A stretch of 38,384 nucleotides of DNA from Tessaracoccus sp. OH4464_COT-324. Lineage in GTDB: Bacteria; Actinomycetota; Actinomycetes; Propionibacteriales; Propionibacteriaceae. The stretch's first letter is position 1. Every line of letters begins with the position of its first letter. Below the pieces are notes generated by a model, which was given only the letters and a program-made list of their open reading frames with translations, made no database searches and had not been told where the DNA came from. Positions 8,088 through 15,572 of the stretch are shown here, piece by piece. The stretch is from contig NZ_RQYZ01000021.1 in assembly GCF_003932855.1 (NCBI RefSeq), positions 1-38,384 on the forward strand, read 5' to 3'. A program made the translations under genes and the position numbers.

Positions 8088-10187
8088 ATGAACGGCACTC
8101 TCGACCCGCTGGTCGGCCAAGTGCTTGATTCGCGCTACGAAGTCCTCGCGAAGGTGGCGCGAGGTGGCATGGCTGCGGTTTATCGCGCCCGCGATCTCAG
8201 GCTGTCGCGCACCGTCGCGTTGAAGGTCATGCGCTCCGACCTCACTGAGGACGACGAGTTCATCGCGAAGTTTGACCGCGAGGCGCGCTCCGCTGCCGTC
8301 CTGTCTCACCAGAACATCGTCAGCATCTTCGACCAAGGTGTGGCCCACGGCCAGCCGTACATCGTCATGGAGTACGTGGACGGCGAGACCCTGCGCCGAG
8401 TGATCAGCCGAGAGGCTCCCCTTCCGCCCGAGCAGGCACTCACCTACATGGAGGGCATCGCATCCGCGCTGGCCGCTGCCCACGACGCCGGCGTCGTACA
8501 CCGCGACATCAAGCCGGAGAACGTGCTCATCTCTCACCGAGGCCAGCTGAAAGTCGTAGACTTCGGTCTCGCACGCAGGGTCGGCTCCCCACAGATGACT
8601 GCCACTGGGGTACTCGTCGGCACCGCCTCCTACCTGCCACCAGAACTCGTCACACACTCCCGCCCCGACTCTCGCAGCGATGTCTACTCCGCAGGCATCC
8701 TGCTGTTCGAACTCCTCACCGGTTCCAAACCACACACCGGAGAGAACAACTACCAGATTGCCTACCGCCACGTGAATGTGGACATCCAGCCTCCAAGCGT
8801 TCGCTTGGCAGAGCTGCACAAACGCACCAACTGGCAGATCCCGGACTATCTGGACGCGCTCGTGCAGGCCGCCACTGCACGCGACCCGGAGCAGCGCATC
8901 GCCGATGGGGAGACGCTGCTGAACGGGGTGCGCCGCGCACTCAGCCAGCTACAGTCCAGCGGATATGCAGACAATCCCACGCTGGCGACACAATTCGCCC
9001 CGGCCCCGTCCAGCAGCGCGATCACTCAACCGCTGCCCCGGCTAGCCAAACGGCCCCGTCCCCTACCCGGGCCGGACCGGCCCGGGTGGCTTCCTGCTGC
9101 CGCCAAGGCTGACGACTCGCCGCAGCCTAACGGGTCGGAGACCCCGCCGACGTCGAGCCACGTGCCTCTCCCCGGAGAGGCGTCGCCTGCCCGCTCGCCA
9201 CAGAGCGGCAGGCCGTCCCCTGCGCTGCCCATCAAGAAAGTCGGAAACCAGCCGCGAAGCCAGCACACGCCAGTCTTTCACCTATCCACCCACCCAACCC
9301 ATCGACGGCGGCGCGGGATACTGGCGTTGTTGCTGGTCATCCTGCTCACCGCCGGGGCGAGCGTCGGATCCTGGTGGTGGATGGCCGGGAGATACACCAC
9401 CGTGCCGGCGCTCGTCAACCAGTCCGAGGCCTCGATCCGCCAAGCTGCCACGACAGCCCAAGTGGAATTGGAGATGCTGTCTGAGCACTCTGAGGACGTC
9501 CCCGCCGGGCAGGTGATCCGAACCGACCCCACCGCGGGCGAGCGCGTGCTGCGCAACTCAAACGTACAGGTCGTGGTCTCCCTCGGCCCGGAGCGCTTCG
9601 CCATGCCCACCGTCGAAGGGCTGACCCTGGACGCAGCCAAGGAAGCCCTCGCCGAGCGGAACCTCGCGCTCGGCGAGGTCACCGAGGAGTGGCACGAGGA
9701 GATTGCCGCAGGCACCGTGCTGAAAGCGGAACACGATCCGGAAGTCCCATTGAAGCGGGACACCGCCGTCGCCGTGGTGGTCTCCAAGGGGCGAGAACCC
9801 ATCAGCATCAAGGACTACCGAGGACGCGATGTAGCCAAAGCCGTCAAGGAGTTGGAGGGCGCCGGATTCAAGGTCAGCGTTGGCGAGGAGCACAGCACCG
9901 ACGTGGCGAAGGATAAGGTGCTGGCCCAAAGCCCCAGCGAGGGAACCGGGCACCGCGGAGACGAGATTCAGCTCGTTCGTTCGTTGGGCCCCGTCATGGT
10001 CACCGTGCCGGAGGTGGAGTACTTGCCTCGGCAGGAGGCGGAGAAGGCGCTGCGCGACGCCGGGTTGAAATGGCGGGTTGAGAAGGCGTCCGGCTTTCCG
10101 CTCAGCCTCGGCATAGCCGCAGGCACTTCGCCCGGAGCGGGTACCTCGGTGCCCGAAGGCACCGAGGTGATCCTCTACATCGCTTGA
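8088..10187 (+). CDS. Ser/Thr protein kinase with four PASTA domains
   Basis: A 699-residue transmembrane kinase of the PknB/PknL/PkaF type. The cytoplasmic kinase domain (about 15-280) has the glycine loop ARGGMAAVY, Lys46 in VALKVM, the catalytic loop HRDIKPEN (His138-Asp140) and DFG at Asp158, so it looks active. A Pro/Ser-rich juxtamembrane linker follows, then a basic stop and one membrane helix (about 408-430). Outside the membrane are four PASTA repeats (about 435-502, 503-570, 571-636, 637-699), which in this family sense peptidoglycan or lipid II. Start ATG 8088 has GGAG 5 nt upstream, and TACAAT at 8043-8048 is a possible -10. Its place next to aroG corresponds to pknL in mycobacteria and pkaF in Streptomyces. 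Mycobacterial PknL, as I recall, lacks PASTA repeats. Likely role: control of cell-wall growth and division. Confidence 0.96.
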   Translation: MNGTLDPLVGQVLDSRYEVLAKVARGGMAAVYRARDLRLSRTVALKVMRSDLTEDDEFIAKFDREARSAAVLSHQNIVSIFDQGVAHGQPYIVMEYVDGETLRRVISREAPLPPEQALTYMEGIASALAAAHDAGVVHRDIKPENVLISHRGQLKVVDFGLARRVGSPQMTATGVLVGTASYLPPELVTHSRPDSRSDVYSAGILLFELLTGSKPHTGENNYQIAYRHVNVDIQPPSVRLAELHKRTNWQIPDYLDALVQAATARDPEQRIADGETLLNGVRRALSQLQSSGYADNPTLATQFAPAPSSSAITQPLPRLAKRPRPLPGPDRPGWLPAAAKADDSPQPNGSETPPTSSHVPLPGEASPARSPQSGRPSPALPIKKVGNQPRSQHTPVFHLSTHPTHRRRRGILALLLVILLTAGASVGSWWWMAGRYTTVPALVNQSEASIRQAATTAQVELEMLSEHSEDVPAGQVIRTDPTAGERVLRNSNVQVVVSLGPERFAMPTVEGLTLDAAKEALAERNLALGEVTEEWHEEIAAGTVLKAEHDPEVPLKRDTAVAVVVSKGREPISIKDYRGRDVAKAVKELEGAGFKVSVGEEHSTDVAKDKVLAQSPSEGTGHRGDEIQLVRSLGPVMVTVPEVEYLPRQEAEKALRDAGLKWRVEKASGFPLSLGIAAGTSPGAGTSVPEGTEVILYIA

Positions 10188-10191
10188 CGGG

Positions 10192-11571
10192 TCAGAACTC
10201 CTTCACAGCGAAGTCCTGCACTGGGTTGTGCCGGGTCGAACGCAGCTGGCGCAACCGCTTGGCGACGGTGAACGCCAGTTCCAGCGACTGGTTCCGATTC
10301 AGCCTGGGATCGCACACCGTCTGGTAGCGGGAGGCGAGATCCTCCTCCGTCAGGGAGAAAGCACCGCCGACGCACTCGGTCACATCATCGCCCGTCAGCT
10401 CGACGTGCAGTCCGCCCGGCCAGGTCCCCAGCTGTTCATGTACGTCGAAGAATCCGTTGACCTCCTCGGCCACGTCGGCGAACGAGCGCGTCTTGAACCC
10501 GTTCGCGGCCTCGAACGTGTTGCCGTGCATCGGGTCGCACACCCAGGCCACCTTGCGCCCGGTCGCTTCGACACCCCGGATCAACTCAGGAAGCACATCG
10601 CGGACCTTACCCGCACCCATCCGGGTGATGAACGTGATCCGGCCTGGCTCGCGCTCGGGATCCAGCGCGTCAGCTAGGGCGATGGCATCCGCTGACGTTG
10701 AGGATGGGCCAAGCTTAATCCCCAGCGGGTTCCGCACGCGCCTGAGCAGTGCGACGTGGGCGCCCTCCAGCTGACGGGTTCGCTCCCCTATCCACAGGAA
10801 GTGCCCGGAGACCAGATAGGGCAGTTTTGTGCGGGAATCGATCCGGGTCAGCGCGCGCTCGTATTCGAGCAGCAACGCCTCGTGGCTCGCGTAGAAGTCC
10901 ACCGTACTCAACGTCTCGTCCCGCACACCACAGGCGACGATGAACGCGAGCGCACGCTCGATCTCGTCTGCAAGTTCCTCATACTCGGTCTCCACCCGAG
11001 AGTCTCTGACGAAGGCCGCATTCCACATGTGCACGCCACGCAGATCAGCCAACCCACCCTTGGTGAACGCCCTAACCAGGTTCAGCGTCGCTGCCGACAA
11101 GTCGTACATCCGGGTGAGCCTGCGTGGGTCGTGTGCCCGCGCCTCGGCGGTGAAGTCGAAGCCATTCACCGCATCTCCCCGGTAGCTGGGCAGGCTGACC
11201 CCCTCGCGAGTTTCGGCGTCCTTCGAGCGTGGTTTGGCGTACTGCCCCGCAATCCGGCCTACCTTGACCACGGGCACTTGGGCGGCGTAGGTCATCACCA
11301 CGGCCATCGACAGCTGCACCATCAGCTTGCGTTTGATGTTGTCCGCCGTCACCGCGTCGAAGCTCTCCGCGCAGTCCCCGCCCTGCAGCAGGAACGCCCG
11401 TCCTTCGGCCACCGCAGCAAGCTGCTCCCGAAGCTCATCGCATTCGCCGGCGAAGACCAACGGCGGGCGGGCCTCCAATTCGTCAACAACGCGATCCACC
11501 TCAGCGGGATCCGGATAGGTCGGCTGCTGAACCTGGGGCAGCGCGCGTAGTTCTTCCCGTGACATCGACAT
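10192..11571 (-). CDS. aroG: 3-deoxy-7-phosphoheptulonate synthase, class II
   Basis: Condenses phosphoenolpyruvate and erythrose 4-phosphate to DAHP, the first step of the shikimate pathway. Class II (plant/mycobacterial type) is shown by LLQGGDCAESFD, KVGRIAGQYAKPRS, RITFITRMGAGKV, WVCDPMHGNT and CDPRLNRNQSLELAF, and by the 459-residue length. The frame is open further upstream to 11724, but that extension runs into the regulator gene and has no family resemblance. ATG 11571 (MSMSREEL) is preferred; ATG 11565 is also possible. There is no Shine-Dalgarno; TAACCT (11579-11584) lies 7 nt before the ATG, suggesting a private leaderless promoter inside the run nlpC-plsC-macS-macR-aroG. It converges on the PASTA kinase with 4 nt between the stops. 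Confidence 0.96.
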   Translation of the reverse strand: MSMSREELRALPQVQQPTYPDPAEVDRVVDELEARPPLVFAGECDELREQLAAVAEGRAFLLQGGDCAESFDAVTADNIKRKLMVQLSMAVVMTYAAQVPVVKVGRIAGQYAKPRSKDAETREGVSLPSYRGDAVNGFDFTAEARAHDPRRLTRMYDLSAATLNLVRAFTKGGLADLRGVHMWNAAFVRDSRVETEYEELADEIERALAFIVACGVRDETLSTVDFYASHEALLLEYERALTRIDSRTKLPYLVSGHFLWIGERTRQLEGAHVALLRRVRNPLGIKLGPSSTSADAIALADALDPEREPGRITFITRMGAGKVRDVLPELIRGVEATGRKVAWVCDPMHGNTFEAANGFKTRSFADVAEEVNGFFDVHEQLGTWPGGLHVELTGDDVTECVGGAFSLTEEDLASRYQTVCDPRLNRNQSLELAFTVAKRLRQLRSTRHNPVQDFAVKEF

Positions 11572-11578
11572 GCGCAAG

Positions 11579-11584
11579 AGGTTA
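11579..11584 (-). promoter_or_regulatory. Leaderless -10 element for aroG
   Basis: TAACCT on the minus strand lies 7 nt before ATG 11571, with no ribosome site between. The spacing would put the transcript start at or next to the start codon. No clear -35 box was found. Confidence 0.5.
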
Positions 11585-11629
11585 CCCGACGCTACCCGCT
11601 CAGGCAGCGCTCCGTCACAGGAGTGAAAA

Positions 11630-12298
11630 CTACTCGTCTGGATTGTGCAGTCCCTGCTCGATCGCGTAATTAGTGAGCTCCACCCGGTTATGCAGTTGGA
11701 GCTTGCGCAACACGTTTTGCACATGGTTCTGGACGGTGCGGTGCGAAACGATCAACACGTCGGCGATCTCCCGGTACGCAAGGCCCTTGGCCACCCAGCG
11801 CAGCACGTCGATCTCGCGGCTGGTGAGGATTGGGCCGTCGCTGTCCTGGGCGCGAGCCACGTTAACCATCCGTCGAAATTCGCCCAGCACCAGGCCGGCA
11901 AGCCCTGGGGTGAACACGGCGTCGCCGGCGGCCGTGCGTTTGACTCCCTCAATCAGCTCGGCCTTGGAGGCTGATTTCACCAGGTAACCCTTCGCGCCCA
12001 CCTTCATCGCCCGCAACACGTCGTCCCGCTCGCCCGAAGCCGACATCACCAGGACCTGAAGATCCGGAAACTCACTGATCAAGGTCTGGATGCAGGTAGC
12101 TCCATCGGGCTCTGGGATCTGCAAGTCCATCACCAAAACCTCCGGACGCACCGCTCGGGCACGTTGCAGACACTCCGTGCCGTTCTTCGCCACAGCGACG
12201 ATCTCAAACCCGACCTCGGTGAGGTCCTCGCTGAGGGCATCAATCCACATGGGATGGTCATCAACCAACATCACCCGTTTGCGTTCGAGTTCCGACAC
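11630..12298 (-). CDS. macR: NarL/LuxR-type response regulator, MacR-like
   Basis: A 222-residue two-domain regulator. The receiver domain (about 8-125) has Asp13/Asp14, the phospho-acceptor Asp58 in VMDLQIPEPDG, a Ser in VMSASG and Lys in GYLVKSA, so the full phosphorylation set is present. The C-terminal LuxR-type helix-turn-helix (about 155-215) includes LTSREIDVLRWVAKGLAYREIA and VSHRTVQNHVQNVLRKL, split here by a non-quoted stretch. It starts 3 nt after the stop of the sensor kinase gene, so the two form a pair. The position beside plsC and aroG matches the MacRS system of Streptomyces, which controls genes for membrane and morphogenesis proteins; the name rests on that synteny and on the kinase type. 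Its target genes here are unknown. Confidence 0.92.
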   Translation of the reverse strand: MSELERKRVMLVDDHPMWIDALSEDLTEVGFEIVAVAKNGTECLQRARAVRPEVLVMDLQIPEPDGATCIQTLISEFPDLQVLVMSASGERDDVLRAMKVGAKGYLVKSASKAELIEGVKRTAAGDAVFTPGLAGLVLGEFRRMVNVARAQDSDGPILTSREIDVLRWVAKGLAYREIADVLIVSHRTVQNHVQNVLRKLQLHNRVELTNYAIEQGLHNPDE

Positions 12299-12301
12299 AA
12301 T

Positions 12302-13492
12302 TCACTCCATATCAATCGGAATTCGCAACTCCCACTCTGTGCCCGCTCCCGGCGCGGACTTGAGAATCGCCGACCCACCAATGGCGGAGATTCTACCGAT
12401 AATGGAGTCGCGAATGCCGAACCTTCCTTCTTCGGCCGCCTGCCGTGCGGCGCGGGCATCCATCCCCACTCCGTTGTCGCGCACCCAGATGATGGCCTCA
12501 TCGTCCACTTCCTGATCCAGCAAAACCCAGACCTGGGCCTCAGCTCCCGCGTGCCGCTCCACGTTCTTGAAGATCTCTTTCAGTGTAGCCTCAATCTCTG
12601 CCACCGTGCTCTTGGGCACCAGAACCTCACCTGCCATCGTCGAGACCGTCACTCTGGCGGAGGCGAACTTATCCAGTGCCCCGGCCAGATCAACGTGCGA
12701 GGAGTCGGTCTCGATCTTCACTTCGCGGTCCTGCAGCAGCGCGCGCAACTGCGACTCTGACTCTCGGGCGAGCGCGGCCAACCGCACCCCAACGTGCCCG
12801 AGCGCCGGCCCCTCCCGCTCGACCAGCGCTAGCACCTGCAAAGCCCCGTCGTGGACAATTCGCGAGAGTCGCTCGCGCTCGGCGAGCGCGGCTGCTTTCA
12901 TCCGCTGCTGTTCCTGCTCAGCCAGGGTGTTCCGGAACTGTCGCACGAGAATCCCCATGCTGGCCGCGACGAGGATGATGATGAACGACATCCCCGCCCG
13001 CTGCCATGAGACGTGCGACGGGACGATGAACAGCCCGACCGAAACCACGAGGGAACTCACCACGCCTGCCATCGGGGACGAGAAGATCGCGGCATACAGT
13101 GGCGCCGCTGCCGCCCAGTAGCCCGCGAGCGTCAGCTCGGCTCCGCCCGCAGGAACGGCCAACGGGGTGGCCAGAACGAGCATGGCGGTGACAGCAGCGT
13201 CAATGGCTGCGTACTTCAGCGTCCGTTTTTCGGGGTTGATCAGCCGTTCGGACACGAACAAGGTCCAGACGATGATCACGACGCAGGCCACCCAGATGAT
13301 CCAGGGACGAGTGGCGATGGGCAATACCAGCACCGTGTTGACGAAGACCGCGTGCAGACCAAGGAGCCCGCGCACGACCACCGCTACCTGGTAAACCCTG
13401 CTCAGGATGTCGTCGGGATCGCTACGCAGCAAACCTGACCAGTAGAGCCATGACCGGTGCCGCCGTTGAGGGGGATCGACTGTTTCGCTCAC
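12302..13492 (-). CDS. macS: Membrane sensor histidine kinase, MacS-like
   Basis: A 396-residue kinase with about five or six N-terminal membrane helices (about 35-185) and little outside the membrane, suggesting that it senses the membrane itself. A short coiled segment leads into a HisKA_3 dimerisation helix with phospho-His214 in RIVHDGALQVLALV. The HATPase domain shows DNGVGM, GRFGIRDS and GAGTEW. The start is GTG 13492, overlapping the plsC stop by four bases (GTGA), so translation is probably coupled. The layout (membrane sensor without a large extracellular domain, NarL-family partner, plsC neighbour) is that of actinobacterial MacS proteins. It acts with the regulator encoded just downstream. 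Confidence 0.92.
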   Translation of the reverse strand: MSETVDPPQRRHRSWLYWSGLLRSDPDDILSRVYQVAVVVRGLLGLHAVFVNTVLVLPIATRPWIIWVACVVIIVWTLFVSERLINPEKRTLKYAAIDAAVTAMLVLATPLAVPAGGAELTLAGYWAAAAPLYAAIFSSPMAGVVSSLVVSVGLFIVPSHVSWQRAGMSFIIILVAASMGILVRQFRNTLAEQEQQRMKAAALAERERLSRIVHDGALQVLALVEREGPALGHVGVRLAALARESESQLRALLQDREVKIETDSSHVDLAGALDKFASARVTVSTMAGEVLVPKSTVAEIEATLKEIFKNVERHAGAEAQVWVLLDQEVDDEAIIWVRDNGVGMDARAARQAAEEGRFGIRDSIIGRISAIGGSAILKSAPGAGTEWELRIPIDME

Positions 13493-14244
13493 TCGGCTCC
13501 TTGCTCAGCCGGAGGGGTCGACTTGGGCGTCCCAGGGCGTGGGCGAACGTACGCAGACAAATCCTGGCCCTTCAGGTCTCCGTGCTTGGCCCGCGTGCCA
13601 TAGACGTCAACGTATTCTTGCCCCGTTAGTTCCTGGATAGCGGCCATCACCTCGTCGGTGATGATTCTGAAGTCTGCCGGCTGCTTAGCGGGCTGCCGGT
13701 CGGAGAAGTGCAGCGGTTTGCCGACAACGATCCGAGGGCGGCGCACCCAAGGGATACCGAACAATCCCTTGACCTTGCGGGTGTCGAACAGTCCGATCGG
13801 GATCACCGGGACCGAGTTCTGCACGGCCAGTCGAGCCACCCCGGTGTGCCCCTTGTAGAGCCGCCCATCAGCTGACCTGGTCCCTTCGGGATAGATGCCG
13901 ATGAGGTTCCCCTTGGCCAACACAACGGAGATCGCTGCCAGCGCCTGGCTGCTCGCTCGCCCACCCCCGCGTTCCATCGGCACCGTGCCGATGAGCCGGA
14001 GGAACCCCCCGACGATCCAACTCGCCGGACCCTTAGCACGGAACAACTCAGCTTTCGCTGGGTAGAACATCTCCCGAGGCATCATGGCCGGCACCACGAC
14101 AGAATCCATCGCGGCTATGTGGTTCATGGCGAGCACCGCTCCACCGCTGGCTGGGATGTTCTCGGCGCCTTCAATGCGCGCACGGAACCCCCACAACACC
14201 AGTGGGCGAAAAATGAGATGCTTAAAAATCTGGTAGCTGATCAA
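13489..14244 (-). CDS. plsC: 1-acyl-sn-glycerol-3-phosphate acyltransferase
   Basis: Membrane-associated acyltransferase that makes phosphatidic acid from lysophosphatidic acid. The HX4D catalytic motif is NHIAAMD (His42, Asp47 from the chosen start), and IYPEGTRSADG is the second substrate-binding motif. I chose TTG 14244 because AAGGAG lies 4 nt upstream and because the resulting beginning (ISYQIFKHLIFRPL) lines up with the usual start of the family. GTG 14262 would add six residues without a ribosome site. The end overlaps macS by 4 nt. Coupling to a membrane-sensing two-component system suggests phospholipid homeostasis (inference). The tail after about residue 225 is polar and proline-rich. 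Confidence 0.93.
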   Translation of the reverse strand: MISYQIFKHLIFRPLVLWGFRARIEGAENIPASGGAVLAMNHIAAMDSVVVPAMMPREMFYPAKAELFRAKGPASWIVGGFLRLIGTVPMERGGGRASSQALAAISVVLAKGNLIGIYPEGTRSADGRLYKGHTGVARLAVQNSVPVIPIGLFDTRKVKGLFGIPWVRRPRIVVGKPLHFSDRQPAKQPADFRIITDEVMAAIQELTGQEYVDVYGTRAKHGDLKGQDLSAYVRPRPGTPKSTPPAEQGAE

Positions 14245-14305
14245 GTCACTCCTTCTTCCCACTGGAGTCTAGAGGGAAGAGCCGGAGTGAGCGCAAGGCC
14301 CCTAA

Positions 14306-15433
14306 CTACAGAACCCGAACGACGCCCTTCAACGGCATAGAGTGCAGGCCGGTGATGTTGATGCCGGTGCGCGGGTTGGCCGCGTGCACGATCTTGCCGT
14401 TACCGATGTACAGGCCGACGTGGCTCGGGCCGCCATAGTAAAACACGAGGTCGCCGGGCTGAATCTCGCTCACGGGGACCCTGCGACCGGCTCCGGAGTA
14501 CTGCGCTCGCGACGAACGCGGCAGGCTGATGCCAATTTGGCGGTAGGCATACGAAGTCAGGCCCGAGCAGTCGAAGGTGTTGGGGCCAGAAGTGGCGTAG
14601 ACATAGCGCTTGCCAACCTGAGCGACAGCAGCATTGATCACGGTCTGCACGCGGCCGCTGGACGCGGCAGGGGCCGAGGCGGGCGCTGACTCCGGGGCAT
14701 CCGACGCTTCCTCGGGCGCCGCCTGCTGGCTGGCCGCCGGGGCTGCGGGACGCTCGGAATCGCGAGAGGCGGATGCGGCGGCCGCACGTCGAGCAGCCTC
14801 TTCACGCTCCGCAGATTCGCGGGCCCGACGCTCCTCGGCTTCTCTACGAAGCGTGTCCAGCCGGTCTCGCTCTTCCTTGCTCAGGCGGTTGTAGATCCGC
14901 TGAGCCTCGGTTTCCTTCTGCTGGTACTCGGTCAGTTTGGCCTGCTGGGTGGCGAGGTTCTCATCCATCTCGCGCTTGGCCTGCGCGGCTTCCACGCGCA
15001 ACACCTCAAGGCGGGCCTGATCGTTCTGCAGCGCCTGGAGGGAGGAGCTAGATCGCTCGTTCTCCGACTGGACGGTGGCGAGGGTAGAGAGGAAGCCCTC
15101 GGCGTCATTGCGGGTAAGGAGTTGCAGGGTGAAGTCGACCTGCCCCTGCTGCATCTGCAGCACGGCGCTGCCACCGATCTGGTCAGCCAGATCAATGACC
15201 CGCTTCTCCTGAGCCTCCAGGTCTTCGGTGGCCCGCTCCATGCGGGTCTTGGCTTCCTCGGCCTTGGCGCTGGCCTCGATGCCCTCCTGCTCGATCTCGG
15301 AGACCTGGGCACTGATGGCGTCGAGCTGTTCCTTGGCCTTTGCCACCGCGTCGGGATCAGAGAAGGCGACCGAGTCCACAGACAGCAGGGCACCGACCAA
15401 TACGCTGGCGAGGGCAAATCGAGCGATCTTCAC
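14306..15433 (-). CDS. Secreted NlpC/P60 peptidoglycan endopeptidase with coiled coil
   Basis: An exported cell-wall hydrolase of the RipA/Rv2190c type, 375 residues. A signal peptide (about 1-23) precedes a long coiled coil (about 30-200) rich in Glu, Lys and Gln. An Ala/Ser/Pro-rich linker (about 215-260) follows, then the C-terminal NlpC/P60 domain with Cys289 in FDCSGL, His338 in PSHVGLY and His350 in IVHAANP, the expected Cys-His-His set. It cleaves stem peptides of peptidoglycan. Start choice: GGAG (15440-15443) lies 6 nt before GTG 15433, giving MKIARFALAS; ATG 15439 touches the GGAG and TTG 15445 has none, so GTG fits best. It heads the minus-strand run plsC-macS-macR-aroG, 61 bp before plsC, and is divergent from the DEDDh/GIY-YIG gene. 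Confidence 0.94.
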   Translation of the reverse strand: MKIARFALASVLVGALLSVDSVAFSDPDAVAKAKEQLDAISAQVSEIEQEGIEASAKAEEAKTRMERATEDLEAQEKRVIDLADQIGGSAVLQMQQGQVDFTLQLLTRNDAEGFLSTLATVQSENERSSSSLQALQNDQARLEVLRVEAAQAKREMDENLATQQAKLTEYQQKETEAQRIYNRLSKEERDRLDTLRREAEERRARESAEREEAARRAAAASASRDSERPAAPAASQQAAPEEASDAPESAPASAPAASSGRVQTVINAAVAQVGKRYVYATSGPNTFDCSGLTSYAYRQIGISLPRSSRAQYSGAGRRVPVSEIQPGDLVFYYGGPSHVGLYIGNGKIVHAANPRTGINITGLHSMPLKGVVRVL

Positions 15434-15560
15434 GAGCATCTCCAAGAGGGCTTGATAGTGATTCTGAGAGAATCTTAGACGCCATTCAGGCTAAACCCAA
15501 AGCGTTTCGACGGGAAAGATCATAATCCCTTGTCAGAGCAATAATGTCGTAGCTGCGCGC

Positions 15561-15566
15561 TACCCT
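15561..15566 (+). promoter_or_regulatory. Leaderless -10 element for the exonuclease/GIY-YIG gene
   Basis: TACCCT sits 6 nt before ATG 15573 with no ribosome site between, the arrangement expected of a leaderless mRNA. A -35 box at the usual distance is not evident. Confidence 0.5.
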
Positions 15567-15572
15567 TGACTC

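Noticed and set aside
11572-11724. 51-codon N-terminal extension of aroG
   Set aside because: Overlaps the end of the response regulator gene and does not look like class II DAHP synthase; a -10 element sits within it.
14255-14279. CTTCCC/GGGAAG inverted repeat between the NlpC/P60 gene and plsC
   Set aside because: Only a 6-bp stem with a 13-nt loop, no T-run, and it overlaps the plsC ribosome site; too weak to call a terminator.
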